From the NCBI GenBank assembly GCA_036733965.1, contig DAIMZL010000007.1, positions 1 through 61,256 of the forward strand: 61,256 bases of DNA, written 5' to 3'. Source of the DNA: JAEXOD01 sp937930275. Its GTDB lineage: Bacteria > Bacteroidota > Ignavibacteria > Ignavibacteriales > Melioribacteraceae. The notes under the pieces are model-generated. The model did no database searches. It was not told the origin of the DNA and worked only from the letters and a program-made list of their open reading frames with translations. Position numbers and translations under genes: made by a program. Numbering within the stretch: the stretch's first letter is position 1; every line of letters starts with the position of its first letter. Shown piece by piece: positions 24,821-34,502 of this stretch.

Positions 24821-26635
24821 ATGAAAAATATCAACATTATTTTAGTTCTATTTTTAGTTTTTTGTACCGGAGTTGTTAACGGTAAAACTTATAAAGGTGC
24901 AGAGTTGCGAACAAAAGCAGCATATACTTACGGCCGTTTTGAAGTAAAATATAAGGCTGCACAAAAAGACGGAATATTGGCTTCTTTTTTTACTTATCAT
25001 GAAATTAGTTCAACGGCAGATTGGAATGAATTGGATATCGAGATTATGGGAAGATATGATAACGATGTGCAATTTAATGCAATTACGCCGGGACAAACAA
25101 ATCATGTTAGACATCAAAATGTTAATTTTAATCCGGCTGCCGATTTTCATGATTACGCAATTGAATGGACGCCTCAATATGTAGCATGGTTTGTTGACGG
25201 TGAAATGGTATATAAACAAACCGGTGCCCATGTTCAAACTTTAAATCGAGCACAAAAAATTATGATGAATATTTGGAATCCGGCTGCTACCGGATGGGCT
25301 GGTGTATTTAATGCAAATAGCTTACCGGCATTTGCATATTATGATTACGTAAAATATTATTCATATACACCGGGTACCGGAAATTATGGGTCAAATAATA
25401 ATTTTACTCTTCTTTGGGCAGATGATTTTAATTCATTTAATTCAAGTAGGTGGGAAAAAGCTACGCATACTTTTGACGGTAATAATTGTGATTTTATTCC
25501 CGAAAATATTGTATATAAAGACGGCTATATGATTTTATGTTTAACGGACGGTACAAATATCGGTTATACCGATAAACAAGCTCCCGTTCCCATGTGGGCG
25601 AGATATGAATATAATAATGTATATGTAAGATTTAGCGAAGATCTTGATAAAGTATCTGCAGAAAATATTTCAAATTATGTAATTGCGGGTACAACTATAA
25701 ATAGCGGCTTATTATTGGATGATAAAAAAACGGTTAAATTAAACGTTAGCGGTTTTAATTCGGGAATTACCAATAATTTGATAATAATGAATGTAAAAGA
25801 TAGCTTTACTCCTTCCAATATGATGTCACCTAAGGCAATTACTATTACAAACAGTATTCCGTTTAACTATCCGGTAAAAATAAATGTCGGTGGAAATGCT
25901 GCATTAGGATATTTAGCTGACACAGAATTTAGCAATAACAACGAATACGGGTACTCTGAAGGAACAAGTGCATCGGCATCAACAACAATAAATATTCTAA
26001 ATACCGAAGAGGACGAAATTTATAGAACTGAAAGATATTACATCACTAAATATAATGTTAGAGTACCAAACGGAATATATAAGATTACATTAAAATTTTG
26101 TGAAAATTATTTTACTGCTGCAGGCAATAGAGTTTTTGATGTTTTTGTTCAAAACAGCTTAAAAATTGATAACTTGGATATTTTTTCAAAAGTCGGTAAA
26201 AACGCGGCTTATGATGAGATTATTGATAATATTATTGTAAATGACGGTTTATTAAAATTTCATTTTTGTGCAGAAATTGGTGAACCGCTAATAAACGGTA
26301 TTGTGATTGAGCAGTTATCAACTAAAACAGAAAATGAAAGTATTGAAAAAACCGGAATGAACTTTAAACTTTATCCGAATTATCCTAATCCGTTTAACGG
26401 AACAACAAAAATACCAATAGAACTTAAACAAGAAGGAGATATTGATTTTAGAATTTATAATATTTTAGGTGAAGAAAAGTTTTTTACCCGGTTAAAAGAC
26501 TTGTCAATAGGAACTCATGAAATTGCTTGGAGCGGACAAGATAATTACGGTTCATCTTTAAGTAGCGGAGTATATATAGTAAAAGTTTCTAATAAATATT
26601 TTTCCGGTTCTCAAAAAATAATTTATCTAAAATAA
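24821..26635 (+). CDS. T9SS-secreted GH16 lichenase, circularly permuted catalytic domain, with malectin-like module
   Basis: A 604-residue secreted endo-beta-1,3-1,4-glucanase of glycoside hydrolase family 16. A signal peptide (1-21) is followed directly by YKGAELRTKAAYTYGRFEVK, which is internal in normal bacterial lichenases. The catalytic triad lies in WNELDIEIMG (Glu70, Asp72, Glu74). The strands that normally start the domain come last: FTLLWADDFNSFNSSRWEKA (195-214), TFDGNNCDFIPENI and DGYMILCLTD (to about 243). This order, and the detailed wording (FHDYAIEWTPQYVAWFVDGE), match the naturally permuted Fibrobacter succinogenes enzyme. Next are an Ig-like domain (about 255-345), a malectin/CBM57-like domain (about 350-505) and a T9SS tail (NYPNPFNGTTKIP to SQKIIYLK). 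The enzyme class is confident; it fixes the likely substrate of the whole locus as mixed-linkage or related beta-glucan. Confidence 0.94.
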   Translation: MKNINIILVLFLVFCTGVVNGKTYKGAELRTKAAYTYGRFEVKYKAAQKDGILASFFTYHEISSTADWNELDIEIMGRYDNDVQFNAITPGQTNHVRHQNVNFNPAADFHDYAIEWTPQYVAWFVDGEMVYKQTGAHVQTLNRAQKIMMNIWNPAATGWAGVFNANSLPAFAYYDYVKYYSYTPGTGNYGSNNNFTLLWADDFNSFNSSRWEKATHTFDGNNCDFIPENIVYKDGYMILCLTDGTNIGYTDKQAPVPMWARYEYNNVYVRFSEDLDKVSAENISNYVIAGTTINSGLLLDDKKTVKLNVSGFNSGITNNLIIMNVKDSFTPSNMMSPKAITITNSIPFNYPVKINVGGNAALGYLADTEFSNNNEYGYSEGTSASASTTINILNTEEDEIYRTERYYITKYNVRVPNGIYKITLKFCENYFTAAGNRVFDVFVQNSLKIDNLDIFSKVGKNAAYDEIIDNIIVNDGLLKFHFCAEIGEPLINGIVIEQLSTKTENESIEKTGMNFKLYPNYPNPFNGTTKIPIELKQEGDIDFRIYNILGEEKFFTRLKDLSIGTHEIAWSGQDNYGSSLSSGVYIVKVSNKYFSGSQKIIYLK

Positions 26636-26770
26636 ATATTTAGTTGCTTTCAATCAAAATTTGTCGTAATATTAATGTGACTTGTTAATCCTGTTATAAA
26701 AAAGAATAGATGATTCACCCATTATATATATATGGATCAACTGAATAACAAACAAACTGGAGGTAATTAT

Positions 26771-28978
26771 ATGATAAGAAATAGTTACATTTCTAAGATA
26801 TTATGCATACTGCTAATAGCAAGTTCGTTAATGCTGGGGCAAACTACAAAAAAGCAAAAAAATAATTCAACAGGCTTGGCTCCTATTTCAATTGTAGAGA
26901 AAGAAAAAATTCCGTCATTAACCGGAAGCTTTAATAATCAAAAATTGGGATTTTTAGAAGAAGGATTTGAAGGAGTTACATTTCCTCCTGCAGGTTGGAC
27001 TGCAGTTAGTGTTAAAGGAGATGAGATTTGGGACAGAGTAACAGATGATTTTAATAGCGGGACTGCTTCTGCATTTATTGATTATGATTATCCCGAAGGG
27101 GAAGATTGGCTCATAACTCCGCAGATAAATATACAGAGCGGTGCAACTATTTCATTTTATTTGACTCGTCAATATTCTTCAAATTATCCGCCGGATTATC
27201 TGTATGTTTATGTTTCGATTACAGATAATTCGTTAACAAGTTTTACTTTAGAAAATCAAATCTTTGCACTTGATATTAACAGTCTGACATATGGTGTATT
27301 TACACAGTTTACATACGATTTAACTGCTTATGCCGGTCAAAATGTTTATATTGCATTTAAACATGTGGATGCAGACGGCAACGGTTGCTATTTGGATGAT
27401 GTTAAAATCGGAACACCTCCAAATAATGATGTCGGTTTACTTTCACTTGATATACCTGCAGCAGTTCCTCCGGGAGCTTTTACTCCAAAGGTTACTGCAA
27501 AAAACTTTGGTCTTAACACAGCTAATTATGACGTTACGCTAACAATTGGGAATAATTATACTTCTACACGAAATGTATCTAATGCACTATTTGGATCCGT
27601 TGTAGAGTTAACATTTGATCCAATAAATTTTGAATTGGGAAATTATGTTGCCGAAGCTTATACTACATTATTGGGCGGAACGGATGAAAATCCTTTAAAT
27701 AATAGTTTAACAAAAAATATTTCATGCCAAAATATGGAAACCGTTTATGGATTTAATGCATACGGTTCTCTACCATCAGGTACTGTTTCTTTTGATGTTT
27801 CGACCCCGGGTTCAATTAACGTATTATTCCCTTATGCGGATAATTTTTTAGCAGGAAGTGCACATACACCAAACGGAAACTATAGTATCTATTATTCTTC
27901 AAATCAGTTTGTAAAGTGGGAAATGGCTACAGGGCAATTAACTTCTTTAGGTACAATTGTGCCACCCGAAGGCGAATGGACTGGTATGACTTATGATCCA
28001 GCAACTCAAATAATATATGCTTCATGCTATGGCACCAATACCGTTATTTGTTCTATTGATCCGCTTACTTTGCAGACTACGGTTATTGCTACAATTCCAA
28101 GTTACTTAGTAATTGCAATTGCATGTAACGGTGACGGAAATATTTACGGTATTGAACTTATAAATGACGTATTCGGAAAATACGAATTGGCAACCAATAC
28201 ATTTACTGCTATTGGTCCATTAGGGTTTGATGCTAATTATGCTCAATCGTTAGAGTTTAATTATGAAACTAATAAACTGTATTATGCTGCTTACGGAACT
28301 ACCGGTGAGTTTAGATTAATGAATTATCAAACCGGTGTATCTGAATTAGTAGGTCCGTTTGGCGGCGGATGTGAAGTTGACGGGTTATTTGCCGATATGG
28401 GAGGGACTATACCTGTTGAACTGACAACATTTGAAGCAAGAAAGAATAATGACAAGGTATTTTTAACTTGGATTACGGCAACAGAAGTAAATAACGATAG
28501 ATTTGAAATTTATAGACGATATTCAGAATCTAATACATGGGAGTTGTTAGGAACAGTAAAAGGAAACGGTTCAACAACAGAATATAACTCGTACGAATTT
28601 TTAGATAATAATATTTCAAAGTTAGGCACTTATTATTATCAGCTTAAACAGATTGATTATGACGGTACTGCAACATTCTCAAAAATTATATCTGTTGAAA
28701 ATTTAGAGCTGCCGGTTAGTTTTGCATTACAACAGAATTATCCTAACCCGTTTAATCCTAATACTACTATTGAGTACTCGTTACCTAAAGATTGTTCGGT
28801 AGAACTATCTGTATATGATGTAATAGGTAATTTAATTGAAAAATTAGAATCCGGATATAAACCTGCAGGGAATTATAAATATATTTTTGAAGCAAAAAAC
28901 CTTTCTTCAGGTATTTATTATTACCAAATTAAAGCAGGTGATTTTGTTCAAGTTAAAAAGATGATGATATTGAAGTAA
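26771..28978 (+). CDS. T9SS-secreted protein with cleaved-adhesin (choice-of-anchor J) domain
   Basis: A surface or secreted protein of about 735 residues. The frame is open from 26732, but the ATG at 26771 sits 6 bp after a perfect GGAGGT and begins a normal signal peptide (MIRNSYISKILCILL ... MLGQ), so I use it. Domains: cleaved-adhesin / choice-of-anchor J sandwich (about 50-215; EGVTFPPAGWTAVS, DWLITPQINI, YLDDVKIG); a CARDB-like domain (NNDVGLLSLDIPAAVPPGAF); a repeat region that looks like part of a beta-propeller (GMTYDPATQIIYASC, LEFNYETNKLYYA); and a T9SS tail (QQNYPNPFNPNTTIEYSLP to MMILK). No catalytic motif is visible. A terminator follows. It may bind polysaccharide or protein at the surface. 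Confidence 0.8.
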   Translation: MIRNSYISKILCILLIASSLMLGQTTKKQKNNSTGLAPISIVEKEKIPSLTGSFNNQKLGFLEEGFEGVTFPPAGWTAVSVKGDEIWDRVTDDFNSGTASAFIDYDYPEGEDWLITPQINIQSGATISFYLTRQYSSNYPPDYLYVYVSITDNSLTSFTLENQIFALDINSLTYGVFTQFTYDLTAYAGQNVYIAFKHVDADGNGCYLDDVKIGTPPNNDVGLLSLDIPAAVPPGAFTPKVTAKNFGLNTANYDVTLTIGNNYTSTRNVSNALFGSVVELTFDPINFELGNYVAEAYTTLLGGTDENPLNNSLTKNISCQNMETVYGFNAYGSLPSGTVSFDVSTPGSINVLFPYADNFLAGSAHTPNGNYSIYYSSNQFVKWEMATGQLTSLGTIVPPEGEWTGMTYDPATQIIYASCYGTNTVICSIDPLTLQTTVIATIPSYLVIAIACNGDGNIYGIELINDVFGKYELATNTFTAIGPLGFDANYAQSLEFNYETNKLYYAAYGTTGEFRLMNYQTGVSELVGPFGGGCEVDGLFADMGGTIPVELTTFEARKNNDKVFLTWITATEVNNDRFEIYRRYSESNTWELLGTVKGNGSTTEYNSYEFLDNNISKLGTYYYQLKQIDYDGTATFSKIISVENLELPVSFALQQNYPNPFNPNTTIEYSLPKDCSVELSVYDVIGNLIEKLESGYKPAGNYKYIFEAKNLSSGIYYYQIKAGDFVQVKKMMILK

Positions 28979-28994
28979 AAATAGATTAAATATA

Positions 28995-29030
28995 ATTCCT
29001 CCGCAGTTAATTGAATGCGGGGGAATTTTT
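28995..29030 (+). terminator. Intrinsic terminator after cleaved-adhesin gene
   Basis: ATTCCTCCGCA (28995-29005) pairs with TGCGGGGGAAT (29016-29026), with a single G:T pair, a 10-base loop and a T-run to 29030. It begins 16 bp after the stop codon. Confidence 0.88.
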
Positions 29031-29100
29031 AATCCCGATAATAGATTTAAAGATTGCCGTAAATATCGGGGGCAAGCAATAATTTATTATTGGGATTTTT
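29031..29100. repeat. Nested imperfect palindrome, second hairpin upstream of CotH gene
   Basis: AATCCCGATAATAGAT (29031-29046) is the near-exact inverse of ATTTATTATTGGGATT (29082-29097), 14 of 16 positions pairing. Inside, TTGCC (29054-29058) pairs with GGCAA (29071-29075). The structure ends in a T-run and lies 45 bp before the CotH start. It could be a second terminator, a 5' leader structure, or a small palindromic repeat. Confidence 0.55.
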
Positions 29101-29144
29101 CCTTTATTTTAGATAACTTTGAATTAATAAAATAAAAAAATCTT

Positions 29145-30830
29145 ATGAAAAAAATCTTAATTATTCTATTTGTTGCGGTTACTTATTATGCACAGGTGGT
29201 AACACCTATTTATGTTGATAATGCAAAATTATTGCAATTTACATCTTCAAACTTACCGATTTTTGTAATTAATACTAACGGTCAAACTATTATTGACGAT
29301 CAAAAAATTACTGTTAATTTAGGAGTAATTTATAATGGAGAAGGAGTTAGAAATAATATAACTGATCCTTTTAATCACTATAACGGAAAAATAGGAATAG
29401 AGATTAGGGGAAGTAGTACGCAAATGTTTCCCAAAAAGCAGTATGGTGTGGAAACAAGAGATGCAAACGGAAACGATTTAGATGTTTCGCTGCTTGGATT
29501 TCCCGCCGAAAGTGACTGGATATTTTATGCTCCTTATACCGATAAAAGTTTGATGCGAAATTTTTTAGCATATTCATTAGCAAGGACAATGGGAAGATAT
29601 GCTACAAGATGTAAATATTTTGAGTTAGTTATTAATAATGATTACAAAGGTATTTACATTTTGTTTGAAAAAATTAAACGTGATAAAAATAGAGTAAATA
29701 TTAAAAAAATTGAACCTACAGATATTTCGGGGGATGCATTAACGGGTGGTTATATTATTAAGATTGATAAATGGACCGGAGAAGGTAATGACGGTTGGTA
29801 TTCTAATTTTTTGCCATATTTAAATGCTTGGCAAAGAATTTCTTATCAATATCATATACCAAAACCGGAAGATATTGTTTCGCAACAGAAAGCTTACATT
29901 CAAAACTATATGTTTAATTTTGAATCTAAAATGTATGCAACAAATTTTAATAATCCTGATTCGGGATATTCAAAGATGATTGATATCCCTTCATTTGTTG
30001 ATATGTTTTTGATAAACGAAATGTCAAAAAATGTTGACGGTTATAGATTAAGTACTTACATGTACAAAGATAGAAATAGTGTTTCAAGTAAGTTAGTTAT
30101 GGGTCCTATATGGGATTATAATTTAGCTTTTGGAAATGCAGATTATTATCAAGGTGCTGTATTAACCGGTTGGATGCTTGATTATTTGAATACTGATCAA
30201 GGTTTTTTATCAAGTGACGGTGCCGTAGTTCCGTTTTGGTGGAGAAAAATAGAGTATGATACAAATTTCCAAAATCAGGTAAAGACACGATGGGAAAGCA
30301 TAAAAACAAAAGGAATTGATTTTAATTGGTTTAACTCCAAAATTGATTCATTAGTTGTTTATTTAAATGAATCACAACAACGAAATTTTCAAAGGTGGCC
30401 GGTATTAGGTGTTTATGTTTGGCCTAATGCTTACATAGGACAAACTTTTACAGATGAAATATTTTATCTTAAATCATGGATACGAGATAGATTAAATTGG
30501 GTTAATGATAATTTGCCCGGCGAGGTTGTTAGTGTCGAAGATGAGGTTATACCGATTGAGTTTATATTAAATCAGAATTACCCGAATCCTTTCAATCCAA
30601 CAACAACAATTAGCTTTTCTTTGGCTACTAATTGCTATTTAAAATTAGAAATATATAATCAGTTAGGAGAAAAGGTTAAAACGATATATGAAGGTGAAAA
30701 AAATGCAGGAGTTTATAAATATCTTGTTGATTTTTCAGAGTATTCATCCGGTGTATATTTCTATACTTTAAGCATAAATAGCGAAAATATTAAGTTAAAA
30801 GAAACAAAAAAGATGGTGCTATTAAGGTAA
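29145..30830 (+). CDS. CotH-kinase-family secreted protein with T9SS tail
   Basis: A 561-residue exported protein. A short signal peptide (MKKILIILFVAVTYYAQ) precedes a CotH-type domain (about 60-450), with IGIEIRGSSTQMFPKKQYGV, WIFYAPYTDKSLMRNFLAY, NDYKGIYILFEKIKRDKNRV and MGPIWDYNLAFGNADY as landmarks. The last matches the metal-binding D-x-x-x-x-G/N-N region of CotH kinases. A T9SS sorting domain follows (LNQNYPNPFNPTTTISFSL to KKMVLLR). CotH of Bacillus is a protein kinase acting on spore-coat proteins. In Bacteroidota, CotH domains are common on secreted proteins and sometimes near polysaccharide genes, where their function is unclear. It is the last gene of the plus-strand secreted block and overlaps the convergent IscX-like gene by 9 bp. 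Confidence 0.87.
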   Translation: MKKILIILFVAVTYYAQVVTPIYVDNAKLLQFTSSNLPIFVINTNGQTIIDDQKITVNLGVIYNGEGVRNNITDPFNHYNGKIGIEIRGSSTQMFPKKQYGVETRDANGNDLDVSLLGFPAESDWIFYAPYTDKSLMRNFLAYSLARTMGRYATRCKYFELVINNDYKGIYILFEKIKRDKNRVNIKKIEPTDISGDALTGGYIIKIDKWTGEGNDGWYSNFLPYLNAWQRISYQYHIPKPEDIVSQQKAYIQNYMFNFESKMYATNFNNPDSGYSKMIDIPSFVDMFLINEMSKNVDGYRLSTYMYKDRNSVSSKLVMGPIWDYNLAFGNADYYQGAVLTGWMLDYLNTDQGFLSSDGAVVPFWWRKIEYDTNFQNQVKTRWESIKTKGIDFNWFNSKIDSLVVYLNESQQRNFQRWPVLGVYVWPNAYIGQTFTDEIFYLKSWIRDRLNWVNDNLPGEVVSVEDEVIPIEFILNQNYPNPFNPTTTISFSLATNCYLKLEIYNQLGEKVKTIYEGEKNAGVYKYLVDFSEYSSGVYFYTLSINSENIKLKETKKMVLLR

Positions 30831-31190
30831 ATTCTCTCTTAAAATTGACCAGGACGTAAATATAGCTGTATAATAGTCTGAATCTTTAGGATATTTCGAA
30901 TCAATAAAATTAGGCAAGTTTATGGTGTTTTGTCTAATTTCTTCATCAGAAATGTTTAATAAATCAACATCGGGATAGTTATAATTTAATGCACGAGCAA
31001 TAATTACATAATTATCCCAATTTATTTCTGCAATAAATGAAAGTTTTGTGAATAACAACTCAAGTTCAAAAACATCTTCCGGTATTTTGAAATAAATCAT
31101 CAATTTTTCAATTGCTTCTGAATCGTTTGTTAAAAAATCCGGACTTGCCGGGCTATATATTTTACTAATTAAATTTTTTATATCGTTCAT
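30822..31190 (-). CDS. IscX-like (Fe-S assembly) domain protein with N-terminal extension
   Basis: A 122-residue soluble protein. Its second half (about 55-120) matches the pattern of IscX/YfhJ: INWDNYVIIARALNYNYPDVD, then INLPNFIDSKYPKDSD and YTAIFTSWSILREN. This corresponds to the W-x-D-x-x-x-I-A-x-x-L-x-x-x-Y-P-D-x-D ... L-x-x-F ... A-I-x-x-x-W layout of E. coli IscX, an acidic regulator that binds IscS and iron. E. coli IscX is about 66 residues, so the first about 55 residues here (MNDIKNLISKIYSPASPDF onward) are an extension I do not recognise. No isc or suf gene is nearby. It is a single minus-strand gene divergent from the AddB-like gene. Assignment is by pattern only. Confidence 0.6.
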   Translation of the reverse strand: MNDIKNLISKIYSPASPDFLTNDSEAIEKLMIYFKIPEDVFELELLFTKLSFIAEINWDNYVIIARALNYNYPDVDLLNISDEEIRQNTINLPNFIDSKYPKDSDYYTAIFTSWSILRENLP

Positions 31191-31268
31191 ATTCTTTTAT
31201 AAATAAGTTAAAAATTGTATATTTAAAATAATAAATAATATTGTTTTTAATAAAAAATTAAGGGCAAA

Positions 31269-34200
31269 ATGATACTTTCCAAGGTAAAGATTTCGGGTAT
31301 AGATTTAGAAAGGCTTATTGAAGATACGATAAATTCGGGTAAATTTAATAAGCTATTAATAATTGTACCTACAAACAGAAAATCATTGTATTGGCGTAAA
31401 CAGATAGTAAAAGATAGCCCAAATAATGTGTGTTCAAAAATATATATGGAAACTTTTGCTACTCTATCAAATAAGCTGTTGGAGCTATCTTTATCATATA
31501 ATTTAATTAGTGATGCTGCTGCTTCTGTGTTAATTAAACAAAGCTTTACGGAAGAAGCACTTGAGTATTTTAATGTATATAGCAATAAAATACCTACCGG
31601 AACGTTGGATAGAATAAAAAACTTAATTTCAAAGTTTAAGGAAAACGGTATTACGGTTGATAGATTATTAAGCGAAGCTGAATCTGAATTAATCGGGGGA
31701 AGTGCAAAAAAAGCTAAAGATATAGCTAAAATATACGGAAATTATAAAAGGAAATGCATAGAGAGAAAATTTTATGAAATAGGGGATGTTTATGAGGAGT
31801 TATTAATTTTAGGCGAAGATAAATTAAAAGAAAACTTTTATACTAATTTTCCTGAAATAGAAAATATTATTTTTTACGGTTTTGACGAATTTACACCATT
31901 GGAAATTGAGATAATAAGCACTGTTGCAAATTTTTGTAATACTTTCATTGATTTTGATTATTATGAAAAAAACAGTTCGATTTTCTTTCATTTGGAAGGA
32001 CCTACTAAACATTTTGAAGTCAAGGGATTTAATCAGATTGTAGACCTTTCTTCAACCCCTTTTTGGGAGTTTAAAAACATCTGCAGAAAGAATTTATTTG
32101 CAAGACATAGCATTAGCCCTATTAGTAAGTATAAAGATAAAATAAAAAAAATTAAGGCAGATAACAGATACAAAGAAATTGAATTTATTGCAAAAGAAAT
32201 AAAAAACTTGTTAGTTAGTACAGATACTCCGCCTAATAAAATTTGTATTGCTTTTAATTTAATTCAAAACTATTCTGCAATTATAAGAAGCGTATTTGCT
32301 AAATATAAAATACCGCTAAATTTGACGGATAGATATAAACTTGATAATGCACCAATAGTAATTTTACTTGTAAATTTGCTAAATATTATAGAAAACGATT
32401 ATTACTATAAAGATATATTTAATGTTATTGACAATAAAATTATAAAGAAATATTTGGGCGATACAAGCAATATTGTTCGAGCTGCCGGTGAATTAAAAAT
32501 TACAATCGGTAAATCGGCTTGGCGTAAAACAATAGAAGAAAAACTTGAAGAATATGATAAAGAATTAGATATAGATTATTATGATCAATTAAATAAAAAT
32601 ATTTATAAGGATGCTTTAGAAAAATTTATAAAGCTTGAAAAACTGTTAGAACCTTTTGAAAAGTTGCTATCTATTGATGATTTTTTATCTGAGATAAATA
32701 ATATAATTATCAGGTTAGATATTCATGATTTCTTATTATCGGAAAACCATCAGATTAATAAAAAAAATGTTGCTGCACTTTCAAAGTTTTTAGAAGTGAT
32801 ATCAGAAATTTTTGTACTTCTAAAAAGTGAATATCAAAACACTCCAATTAATTTAAAGTTTTATATAGATAATATAAAAACAGCATGTAAATGGGCAAGG
32901 TATAATACAATCGGAATTTCTGAATGCGGTGTTTTAGTAACAACAATTAATGAAATAAGAGGAATAAGATTTGATTATTTGTTTGTAGGTGGAATGATAG
33001 ACGGGCAATTTCCGACTAAGTACCAACCGGAAATATTTGACAAAAACAAGTTTAACCAAAAAGATAAAACTCATCAAACTGAAGAAAGATACCACTTCTA
33101 TCAGACTTTATCATGCTGGAATAAAGGGTTATATTTTTCATACCCAGCTAATGAAAATGAAAGTGAACTTGAAGAATCGATATTTTTTAGTGAATTACAA
33201 AAAGTATTTGAAATTACTGAAATTGATAATTCAAAAAATTATTTTGATAACAAAATTTACTGTAACGATGAATTATTAACTTTATACGGAGCTTTATTAC
33301 GAACAGATAAAAAAGATGATTACACAAAAATTGAAGAGATGTTCAAAACTTTTATTCCTGAAACAAGAATAAAAACAGTAAGTGAAGTTTATGAAAACAG
33401 AGTAAATAATTTTTTAGCCGATAATGAATTTAACGGTTATATTTTATCTAATATTTCCGAAAGTGATAATAAACAAAAGGTGGAAGAGTACCTTAAGATA
33501 ATATTGGATAGACAATTTTCTGTTGCACAACTTGATGAGTACGCAAAGTGCCACTTTAAATATTTAGCCAAAAGAGTGTTTAAATTAGAACCGTATAAAG
33601 AACCGAGTGAAGAGCCTGAAGTTTTTGAAAAAGGGAATATAGTACACGAGATATTGTATGAATTCCATAGTCAGCTGAGAGATAAAAATCTAATATTAAA
33701 CGGATGTGATGATAGAACTTTTCTTAAAATTAGTAATATATTCTTTGATATTGCAACAAAGAAAATAGAAAACTCATTATTAAATTTACCGATTTCATTT
33801 TATGAAAAAGAGAAACTTTTAGGTGTAGAAAATAATAAAAGTAATTCAATTTTTTGGAAGTATTTAGAAAGTGAAAGGAATAAAACTAAACAATTTTTGC
33901 CGTCTTTTTTTGAAGTGAAATTTGGAAAACTAACATCAAAAGAAAAAGATAAATTATTATCAACAGATAAACCGCTTGAAATAGGGGGTATTAAGCTTCA
34001 AGGGAAAATAGATAGGATTGATGTAAATGAAAACGAAAAATGTTTTTTGATAATTGATTATAAGACCGGAAAAGCCGAAATTAAAGCAGAAGATATTAAA
34101 AGCGGTTACTCCAACCAACTGCCTGTTTATTTAATTGCTGCAACAAAATTGCTTAATGAGTTAACAGAAAGTAACTTAAAAGCATATAATTTTCAATTTT

Positions 34201-34442
34201 ATAAATTAGTTTATTCTAAAAAAGGATTTGGGCTTAATATATTCCCAAAAGAAGATGATTTAAATACTGCTATAGCTATTAACGAAAACACAATGGAAGA
34301 TGCAGAACAAAATATTATTCGACTTGTAAATGAAATTAATGAGGGAAAATTCAATTTAATTACAAGGGATGATTTTTATGATAATGTATGCAGTAATTGT
34401 GATTTTAAGCCAATTTGTAGGATAAACGAAGTAAAAAATTGA
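31269..34442 (+). CDS. addB: AddB-like PD-(D/E)XK exonuclease with Fe-S cluster motif
   Basis: A 1057-residue protein resembling the AddB subunit of the AddAB/RexAB recombination helicase-nuclease. The N-terminal two thirds have the layout of a degenerate UvrD-like helicase: LLIIVPTNRKSLYWRKQI has no Walker A GKT, and GVLVTTINEIRGIRFDYLFVGG resembles a later helicase motif. The C-terminal nuclease has LQGKIDRIDV followed by LIIDYKTGKAE (Asp930, Lys932). The iron-sulphur staple typical of AddB is present: Cys761 (YAKCHFKYLAKR) with Cys1041, Cys1044 and Cys1050 (CSNCDFKPIC). It should process double-strand DNA ends with an AddA partner, which is not in this window. The region 31191-31268 upstream is a short divergent promoter area. 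Confidence 0.82.
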   Translation: MILSKVKISGIDLERLIEDTINSGKFNKLLIIVPTNRKSLYWRKQIVKDSPNNVCSKIYMETFATLSNKLLELSLSYNLISDAAASVLIKQSFTEEALEYFNVYSNKIPTGTLDRIKNLISKFKENGITVDRLLSEAESELIGGSAKKAKDIAKIYGNYKRKCIERKFYEIGDVYEELLILGEDKLKENFYTNFPEIENIIFYGFDEFTPLEIEIISTVANFCNTFIDFDYYEKNSSIFFHLEGPTKHFEVKGFNQIVDLSSTPFWEFKNICRKNLFARHSISPISKYKDKIKKIKADNRYKEIEFIAKEIKNLLVSTDTPPNKICIAFNLIQNYSAIIRSVFAKYKIPLNLTDRYKLDNAPIVILLVNLLNIIENDYYYKDIFNVIDNKIIKKYLGDTSNIVRAAGELKITIGKSAWRKTIEEKLEEYDKELDIDYYDQLNKNIYKDALEKFIKLEKLLEPFEKLLSIDDFLSEINNIIIRLDIHDFLLSENHQINKKNVAALSKFLEVISEIFVLLKSEYQNTPINLKFYIDNIKTACKWARYNTIGISECGVLVTTINEIRGIRFDYLFVGGMIDGQFPTKYQPEIFDKNKFNQKDKTHQTEERYHFYQTLSCWNKGLYFSYPANENESELEESIFFSELQKVFEITEIDNSKNYFDNKIYCNDELLTLYGALLRTDKKDDYTKIEEMFKTFIPETRIKTVSEVYENRVNNFLADNEFNGYILSNISESDNKQKVEEYLKIILDRQFSVAQLDEYAKCHFKYLAKRVFKLEPYKEPSEEPEVFEKGNIVHEILYEFHSQLRDKNLILNGCDDRTFLKISNIFFDIATKKIENSLLNLPISFYEKEKLLGVENNKSNSIFWKYLESERNKTKQFLPSFFEVKFGKLTSKEKDKLLSTDKPLEIGGIKLQGKIDRIDVNENEKCFLIIDYKTGKAEIKAEDIKSGYSNQLPVYLIAATKLLNELTESNLKAYNFQFYKLVYSKKGFGLNIFPKEDDLNTAIAINENTMEDAEQNIIRLVNEINEGKFNLITRDDFYDNVCSNCDFKPICRINEVKN

Positions 34443-34502
34443 TATTTAAAGAAAAATTTATTAAATTTGACTTAGAGATATTTGATAAATAAATATAAAT
34501 TT

